A stretch of 64,000 nucleotides of DNA, from positions 685,475 through 749,474 of the forward strand of contig CAXIPT010000010.1 in NCBI GenBank assembly GCA_964030475.1, in the 5' to 3' direction. The notes beneath the pieces are model-generated. The model was not told where the DNA came from, did no database searches, and saw only the letters and a program-made list of their open reading frames with translations. Within the stretch, counting starts at the first letter, position 1, and each line of letters begins with the position of its first letter. Below, one piece after another: positions 57,226 to 64,000 of this stretch. The stretch comes from Tethya wilhelma. Lineage: Eukaryota > Porifera > Demospongiae > Tethyida > Tethyidae. Both the position numbers and the translations under genes were made by a program.

Positions 57226-58958
57226 TTAGAGTGGATCAATTCTTCCAAGTGAATCACGTGGATGCCCACACGACTCATTACAGGGATATTCACAGTCGAT
57301 CACTTTAGTTTTGCCATTTCTCTTGAAGTACCAGTTGGCAAATGTCTCCCTGGCTAGCTGACCATCAACTCTCACTGATCGAAACCAAGAATCATCGAGA
57401 CTCTGACAATGACGTAAGCAGGAGTCAAAGAACAGACCAAAATCCTCACGAGATTCAATGTCTACTGTTGCATTGAAAAATTCCTGTGATAATAAACGTA
57501 GATTATGATGTATAGTAAACTTGCCCAACTAATTTTTTTTCAATTTGCTTTTGAGAATCAAGCAGTTTAAGTCATATGCATTAATAGCTGCATGGTTGAT
57601 ACCATCCATGCCTGATTCTCCAGAACAAAAAGTTCATGTAGCGCTATAGCTATATAAGGAAGTGAGCAAGTGACTTATGTGTCAGCAAATTCCTACTATA
57701 GTATGCATTCTGCTAAATAATTAAGTATTGTTATACAAAAAATAATTACTCACAGCCACATGATTGTACTAAAGTAGTGGTTACCTCATGCATTGTTGGT
57801 AGGACTTCATCTAAATTTTGGCAGAAAGATGGAGTAAAGCAGGAAGGCTCAATTGCACTCAGTGTAGCTGTGTCATAAATTGAGTTGTAAAAAAACATGG
57901 ATGTGGTTACATGAGGCACAGCATATTGTGCAAGGTAACATCTCCATTCTTCATTAATGGGTTTGTATTCTTCAACACAATCCACATCTAGCCCTCCAGA
58001 AGAGTTGTGGACAGTATAGGCTACAAGAAGAAACAAAATTTTATCACTAACAAAATGGTATGATTTTGAATCTTCACCTCCAACAGAAAATTCCTGGAAA
58101 GCTGGCGTGTCGGGAAATATCCTGGTTGGTAAGAATAACGACTTTAAAAAAATCACACACATAATATTATACCTATTTGAAATTCTGTAGCTTACCCAGC
58201 ATCTGCCATAGCAACATACTTCACAGAAGGTGACAGTAGAGATTGAACATAGTCAGCATGAATGAAAGTAGAGACACCCCCAGCAGAGCATCCTGAAAGA
58301 ATAACATCTGTGGCCCTTTCCAGCCCCATGGCTAGGAGAGCCTCAAAGACTGCTTCTCGTATCTGAAGTCCTCTAATATAAATTTTTCTGTCACCAACGA
58401 CAAGAGGATCCTGCCTAATAATAAAAAGTTCAATTTAGCTTGTGCTTGTTTATATAATAAGGTATTCCTGCTAATTGCATGTTTATATACCGGTATCCAG
58501 TAAATGACCCTCCATCACAATAATGCACATATGCCATGTTCCAGTTATAAAAGTCAGGGTTGTAACGTTGAATACTAGACATCATTCCAGCTGTAGAAAA
58601 CGTAAATATTCTGGGGAGAGTTCTTGTTGACCCTAAGTAATCTAGGCTTCGTTCTGCACATTGAGTCGTGTTAATACACCATGCACCCCCCTCAAGATGA
58701 ACAATCCATTTTGCTCGATCTTTTCCAAAACCTGCATGCATGAGTTGTTTTTTCAATTAGAATAATTGCTAAGTTTGAATACTTACCAGGTCTGTAGTAG
58801 AATCCAGGTGGAGACCCATCTAAACAGACTGCTCCATGTTTATCTGGAGCATCATCCAACAACACAAGTTTCATAGGTCTCCTGATAGATTGAGAAATGC
58901 AAGAACCACAACAGTTTAGTGCCAAGATGGCGAAAATGATATACTGATGAATAGGCAT
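57226..58958 (-). CDS. Intact pectin-acetylesterase/Notum-family hydrolase, six exons
   Basis: Exons 58787-58958, 58491-58731, 58196-58414, 58078-58121, 57785-58020 and 57226-57483. All borders are GT-AG and phases agree, giving 389 residues, close to plant pectin acetylesterases. The signal peptide starts at the ATG at 58958. GGAWC (72-76) is the oxyanion-hole motif, usually GGGWC. The nucleophile is Ser181 in GCSAGG, the acid is Asp275 in NSIYD, and the base is His329 in RHCQSLDD. The C-terminus has WYFKR and a Cys-rich CEYPCNESCG pattern found in the plant-type branch. Family role: secreted carboxylesterase removing acetyl groups from polysaccharides, or palmitoleate from Wnt in Notum. The plant-like end favours a glycan substrate, which is inference. 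It is the parent-like copy of the two pseudogenes at 19493 and 45190. Confidence 0.92.
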
Positions 58959-60159
58959 TTTCCAGGTATATCCACTTTTCAAGTTGGTAGGAACTTAAGT
59001 TCTTATTACTTTTGACAGATAATTTGAATTAAACCTAAGCTTGAATTGCAACATACATTCTGCATATGTCACAATAATCAGAACATGTGACAAACCTCAA
59101 AATTACGTAATTTTACCAAGCTCATTGAATAATGATATGTGCCTCCAAATAAGGATGCATGGTGTATTGTGTACAATACAAGCAAAAGAAAACAAAGAAA
59201 CTGTGTCACTTAGATTTTATGACATTCTTGCGGTTTTATGACGGTTTTTGCTTTTACATGTGGTACTATTATGCAAGTTTGAGAACGTTGGTATACTATA
59301 CTGCACATCTTGCTGTAACTCGTGTAATAGTATATACAACGTGGCCAGCTGTTATATTACAAGCCTAAGTAGCTTGGGCATAATGCGAACTTAAAACTGT
59401 AAGGTTTCTGGTCATGTTCATTTATAGTAACAATACACTGCTTAAATAGTGACACAGTTCCTTTAAAGATTAGGAATTAAATATACATGCACCAACAAAA
59501 AACTATAACTAACAGCATGGTATCAATTTAAACACCTCTAGCTGAACCATTATATAGTACTGGCCTCTGACAAAGCCATGCGAGCTGTTTATATATAAGC
59601 ATTTATTCTTTATAGTTAATACTCACTCTCAGAGTCACGTATACCATTTGACATATTTCACGTAAAGCATCCATGCAGAAAAGAACTTATCCGTATCTGG
59701 CGCTTTGTGTAAACATTCTGTATTCCTGTTTTTGGTCAACGGCATGTAAACTTGTATCTAAACTTTTAATATTTGGAAAGAAATTTTGAAAAAATCAGGG
59801 CCAATCATGTATCGAACTGTCCAGCATTATATACTAGTATATGGGTAAGGGGTCAAACTTTGCTCAGAGACTGTTTCTATCAACCGAAATAACCCAGTTA
59901 GATGATGCTAAGCTTGAAGCCGGGCATGCCGGCATACTAAGGCAATTTTCTTTTTTCTCGAAATTATACTTGACTTAGCCAGACCCTACGTTAATATCTA
60001 TATACACATAATAATATGCTTGATATCATGTATCCATGACAGTGAGATATATACCCGGCATAATAGGCTTACAGTGGGTGTGCATTAAATGGAAAGCACA
60101 GAAAATCTCACAGCTGCTGTATGTTACTCCATCTGTCACACTATTGTACAGGAAGCACA
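58959..60159. other. Intergenic, no gene seen
   Basis: AT-rich upstream region of the acetylesterase. Short frames (59041-59241, 59159-59368) have no supporting features. Confidence 0.35.
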
Positions 60160-60960
60160 ACTTAATTTGCAAAATCATCTGTCTCTACTTCACTAGTTGC
60201 AATTTTGGATTGGCATGCAGTGAGCTGGCTTCTCTTCTTGCATTTGTGGCAAACCACATCAGTTCCATGCAGGACACTGCTTGGGTTGCGACCACATTGT
60301 GTATGCTTCATAGTTGTTCGTGGTCCATTTGAAGTTGAACCTTTCCCACATTTTTGGCCTCCTGCAGGCTTTCTGCTTACATCATCCACTGTTAGGTTTG
60401 GCAAGCTTGTCTATGCTTTTTGACTGCTTCTCTTTGGGGCACCATTTTTTTGGCTGTTGCAAGGGTAAGTTTTGCCTCTAGCTGTAGCTTCTCAGATTTT
60501 ATATAATAGGCTATTAGCTGTATTTCAGATGCCCACAACCAGGTGTTCCCTGAAGCATTTCATCTCATAAAGTCCCGTAGTCACAGGTCTTCACAACACC
60601 ATGCATGCAAGACGGTGATATACTCTTCAACTGTCTCCCCTTCATTTTGGTCTCTTTTGTTGAAGCGTGCCCTTTCATATATCACATTTCTTTGGACTTT
60701 GAAGTGTTGTCAATTACATCATCATATTTCTTTCTAAACTTCTCGCTTTTAGCCTAATACTAGTATTGGTAGAGGACAAAACTCCTTCTTAACCTCGTCT
60801 CCCAAACAGTTAAGAGAAGAGTACTTAAATTGCGAGGGTCTTCTTTCTTGTACAGCTTTGAAACTGTTCGAACCTTCATTTCTAATTGTCTGGTTTGAAC
60901 TGCTGTGGTGGCAAAAATGGACACTAGACTCGCCATTCCACCGCTGCCACCAGTAGCGCG
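60160..60960 (-). pseudogene. LTR-retrotransposon gag remnant with zinc-knuckle-like end
   Basis: Minus-strand pieces in shifting frames read, in order, a DEVKKEF segment, RARFNKRDQNEGETVEEYI, IKSEKLQLEAKLTLATA, and HTQCGRN...VCHKCKKRSQLTAC, a degenerate CCHC knuckle (Gln at the His position). The order and spacing match gypsy-type gag. Several stops and frameshifts; no pol region. Not related in frame to the 17347-17949 piece but possibly the same element class. Confidence 0.6.
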
Positions 60961-62113
60961 TTCTGAGTATTAACTCAACAGTTTAATACAATTCCTTGAT
61001 TAACATTTGCCAGCTAACACAAACTCACATATACATAAATTACACAGGTTTTACATGCATGCATACAGGATATAACATCTCAATTAAACTAATTGAAGTC
61101 CTAATAGCTATTTACAACAAAATAATTGGTAATTACAGTCATACCACAAGAACTACAGTCCTTACAGTTTTTTGAAATTTTATAGGCCATAATTAGTTTG
61201 CACTTTAGCATTCGATTGCAAGTGACTATCAGTTACTAAAGACTTGGCCAGCTGGCTGCCAATTAATTAGGACTCAACTATTGTTTATCCCTATACATCT
61301 AATCTATTCTGAGGTGCTGTTTCAAAGGTAAGCATTCTGAGAAGCACAAGAGCCTGGTATCTCAGAAACTACAGTGTCTTGCAAAATTTTACACAACCAT
61401 TTTCAAGATAATTTAAGATTCATGAACATAAATACTTTCTTTTGGATCATGGAGCTACCTTTTTTCAGATTATCCCATAACAGACAGACGCACAAACACA
61501 CACACACACACACATGCCAATCAGTATTATTATATCACATCCTCTCTGCTGCCACCCATCATTGTAAGTTGTACAATTCAAGTTGATCCAAGCAAATTAT
61601 CAATGACCCAATATAATATTGGGCAACAATAATTAAAACGATGTCAAATGGATATCTGGAGAGCTAGAACATCAACTTGATCAACATTAACATATCCCAT
61701 CAAGTACCACTCACTAATCCTCTACGGCTAAGTAGCGATACAGGTGGTATATACATCATGTAGTGCTGCCCAACTCTGTAGTTCACATCATTGTATTTTA
61801 ACTCACACTATTGCTATGTCCCCATTTTAACATAATAGTGAGCATCCAAATCGGCTATGTTGCAACTTTAGTTCAACATTTTCAAGACTTACAATGACGG
61901 TCATGCTAGTGTAAATCCACCAAGATTATATATTGCATGAAAACTACTATGGCAGAAAAAATACTTTATAGGTTACTTTGATATCTGATTCAGTAATATT
62001 CAGTTGTTTCACAAAGTATTATTCATGACAATTATATTATGTCTGCACATGACATATGAATAACTAGACTATATGAATTCAAATTTTTGTTGTCATCGAT
62101 TCTGTTGAATATA
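60961..62113. other. Intergenic with a SINE-like repeat and (CA)n
   Basis: Family-D repeat at 61315-61510 with an (AC)n microsatellite at about 61494-61514. The rest, including the promoter of the sulfatase at 62114, shows no motif I can name. Confidence 0.4.
61315..61515. repeat. SINE-like repeat family D with (AC)n tail
   Basis: Blocks GTAAGCATTCTGAGAAGC, AGAGCCT, ATCTCAGAAACTACAGTGT, then CAGACAGACGCACAAACAC. Confidence 0.5.
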
Positions 62114-63652
62114 ATGGCTCTGCTGTGGATCTCTCTCACACTACTGTTCTATCTAATACTTCATCCAACGGCTGTTTGTTGTTCACCAGAAATTGGAGAT
62201 AAACCTCATATCGTCTTGATGGTGGATGATTGGGGATGGGCTAATGTTGGCTATCATCGTGACAAACCAACTAAGGACATTTCAACCCCAAACCTCGACC
62301 TCCTGGTGAAAGAAGGTCTTCAACTGGACCAACACTATGCCTACAGGTGGTGCTCTCCTTCTCGCTCTGCCTTCCTCAGTGGAAGGGTCCCTATACACGT
62401 CAATGATGCTGAAGGTTGTGGTTTATGCTACAATCCTAATGACACTGTTTCAGGGTATCAAGGTATTCCTCTCAATATGACTCTTTTGTCAACCAAATTG
62501 AAGAGTGCTGGCTACGCAACACACTTGGTTGGTAAGTGGCATGTTGGAGTGGCAACGAAACATCACATTCCAAAAGGAAGGGACTTTGATTCATCATTTG
62601 GATACCTTTTTGCTGCAAATGACTATTACAACGAAACAATGGGATTGTGTGAAGGAATAGAGATGGTTGATCTATGGGACACAGACATACCAGCTAAGGA
62701 TAAAAATGGAACTGATTACGAGGAGCAAATGTTTAGAGAGAGAGTGCTGGAAATCGTCAAAGGTCATGATTCTTCCACTCCACTGTTTCTTTACTTTGCC
62801 CCTCATATTGTTCACAGGCCTTATCAAGTACCAAAGAGATACCTTGACATGTTCAGTTTCATAGACAATGATCTCCGTCAGATTTACCATGCCATGGTTA
62901 AGTACTTGGATGATGTTCTTGGGGATCTTGTACAAGCGTTGAAGAATCGAGGGTTTTGGGATAAACTTTTGTTTGTAACTAGTAGTGACAATGGAGGCCC
63001 GATTTCATCTGCTGCAGCAGCCAACAACTATCCCCTAAAGGGTGGAAAACACTCCGACTGGCAAGGTGGTGTACGAGTCAATGCTTTTGTCTCTGGAGGA
63101 TACCTTCCTGAGAAGATGAGAGGAGGAAAGACTGAAGGATACATGCACATTGCTGATTGGTATTCAACATTTTGTTCTCTAGCTGGTGTTGATCCGACAG
63201 ACGAGATGGCAGCAAAAGCTAAACTACCACCAATTGATAGCCTTAACATGTGGCCACTGATTTCAGGACAGAACTCTACCTCTCCTCGCACAGACATACC
63301 AATAAGCAATGCTACCCTAATCAGTGGCGACTACAAGATTCTTACAGGTGATATTGGCCAAGCTGGTTGGACAGGACCTACATTTCCAAACAATACAGTC
63401 CCTAATACAGGCTATACTAGGTTCATTGAACACTGCGGAGAGAAGGGTTGCCTGTACAATATCAAAGATGATCCCAATGAACATGTTAATCTTGCTGACA
63501 GCATGCCTGATGTTCTTTTGATGATGCAAAAGAAGTTGAAGAGTTATCAGGCTACACGTTTTGAGCCAGATCGAGGCAAACAGCCTACTAAAGTTTGTGA
63601 TGTTGCGCTTAACAAGTATGGTGGCTTTTGGGGTCCATTCATAATAGACTGA
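62114..63652 (+). CDS. Secreted arylsulfatase, copy 3
   Basis: ATG at 62114 (the frame is open upstream only from a TTG at 62087); 512 residues in one exon. A strongly hydrophobic signal peptide is followed by KPHIVLMVDDWGW, one residue shorter than KPHIVFVLVDDWGW of copies 1 and 2 just before the Asp pair. The formylglycine signature is CSPSRSAFLSGR. GYATHLVGKWHVG and SSDNGGP are conserved, and GGFWGPFIID ends the protein. It is the most separated member of the family, more than 55 kb from copies 1 and 2 and on the opposite strand. The enzyme looks functional; the substrate is unknown, with ARSB/I/J-type glycan sulfate esters likely. Confidence 0.93.
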   Translation: MALLWISLTLLFYLILHPTAVCCSPEIGDKPHIVLMVDDWGWANVGYHRDKPTKDISTPNLDLLVKEGLQLDQHYAYRWCSPSRSAFLSGRVPIHVNDAEGCGLCYNPNDTVSGYQGIPLNMTLLSTKLKSAGYATHLVGKWHVGVATKHHIPKGRDFDSSFGYLFAANDYYNETMGLCEGIEMVDLWDTDIPAKDKNGTDYEEQMFRERVLEIVKGHDSSTPLFLYFAPHIVHRPYQVPKRYLDMFSFIDNDLRQIYHAMVKYLDDVLGDLVQALKNRGFWDKLLFVTSSDNGGPISSAAAANNYPLKGGKHSDWQGGVRVNAFVSGGYLPEKMRGGKTEGYMHIADWYSTFCSLAGVDPTDEMAAKAKLPPIDSLNMWPLISGQNSTSPRTDIPISNATLISGDYKILTGDIGQAGWTGPTFPNNTVPNTGYTRFIEHCGEKGCLYNIKDDPNEHVNLADSMPDVLLMMQKKLKSYQATRFEPDRGKQPTKVCDVALNKYGGFWGPFIID

Positions 63653-64000
63653 ATATTATGGAACAAAACATTGATTTAGATTAATGTCTTTGAGTTGCTT
63701 TTGGAATTGTTAATTGTTAAAAAGAGTAGGTATAACTTTACACAGAAGCAAGCCTTCAATGGAGTGCTAGCTAGCTATAGCTAGCTGAGCTTTTAATTAT
63801 TGAAAAGGCAGAGATATTACTTACAAACATATCATTGAAATTGTATTCTGCCAACTTAGAAGTTGGTTTCAAGCTAATTACTGACTTTTTTGTTTGAAAT
63901 ACAGGTGTTTGAGACACCATACACATTGTTCTTTCTTATGATATCTTCAACTAAGACCTTGGGTGTGGAGCTAAATGGCCCTCCCTTATAATATCAGATT
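63653..64000. other. 3' flank of sulfatase copy 3
   Basis: AT-rich with TAGCTAGCTATAGCTAGCT palindromic stretch at about 63768-63787. No gene seen before the window ends. Confidence 0.35.

Noticed and set aside
62087..62113. Upstream start of sulfatase copy 3
   Set aside because: The codon is TTG; the ATG at 62114 gives a proper signal peptide.

Overview
The window is animal nuclear DNA and most likely comes from a sponge (demosponge-like). The genes are eukaryotic and split by short GT-AG introns. They encode secreted or membrane proteins typical of sponge genomes: formylglycine-type arylsulfatases, an astacin metalloprotease, plant-type pectin-acetylesterase/Notum-like hydrolases, a mitochondrial-style cytochrome P450 fragment, and large extracellular beta-helix proteins with GGAI/FxxN repeats joined to a bundle of membrane helices. 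The DNA is AT-rich and gene-poor and is loaded with short non-autonomous transposons. The species assignment is inference; no rRNA or marker gene is present. Six isolated N positions (24082, 29997, 30642, 33663, 40621, 44625) behave as contig joins.

Layout. 1-3407: two broken beta-helix receptor genes placed head to head. 3374-8405: tandem minus-strand arylsulfatases, two long frames plus one decayed remnant. 8408-9303: a composite repeat (family A). 10816-12144: a complete five-exon astacin. 12145-19490: mostly repeats, including an 841-bp hAT-like element with an 8-bp target duplication and a gag remnant. 19493-21757: a frameshifted pectin-acetylesterase copy. 22363-24081: repeats and a tRNA-derived SINE. 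24237-24646: the last two exons of a P450. 26349-31345: three copies of an unrecognised small secreted acidic protein with duplicated promoters, interrupted by a 644-bp contig that carries dioxygenase exons. 31346-45151: almost entirely repeats, including a 2-kb TTAA-flanked element and a perfect 1,814-bp inverted repeat whose outer and inner left-arm ends coincide with contig joins. 45190-45937: another broken acetylesterase. 46648-52175: the large beta-helix/multi-TM gene, split by a 365-bp transposon and a 2-nt frameshift. 52209-57225: repeats. 57226-58958: the one intact six-exon acetylesterase. 60160-60960: a second gag remnant. 62114-63652: a third intact arylsulfatase on the plus strand.

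Functionally, the intact genes (sulfatases, acetylesterase, astacin) are all predicted secreted hydrolases of sulfated or acetylated glycans and of proteins, which would suit matrix remodelling or feeding on polysaccharides. Each multi-copy family has at least one decayed copy, so the region shows active birth and death of genes next to heavy MITE traffic. The most unusual signals are a terminal hairpin with covarying stems in repeat family A, and the receptor gene whose reading frame is exactly rejoined when a MITE and one copy of its 5-bp target duplication are removed conceptually.
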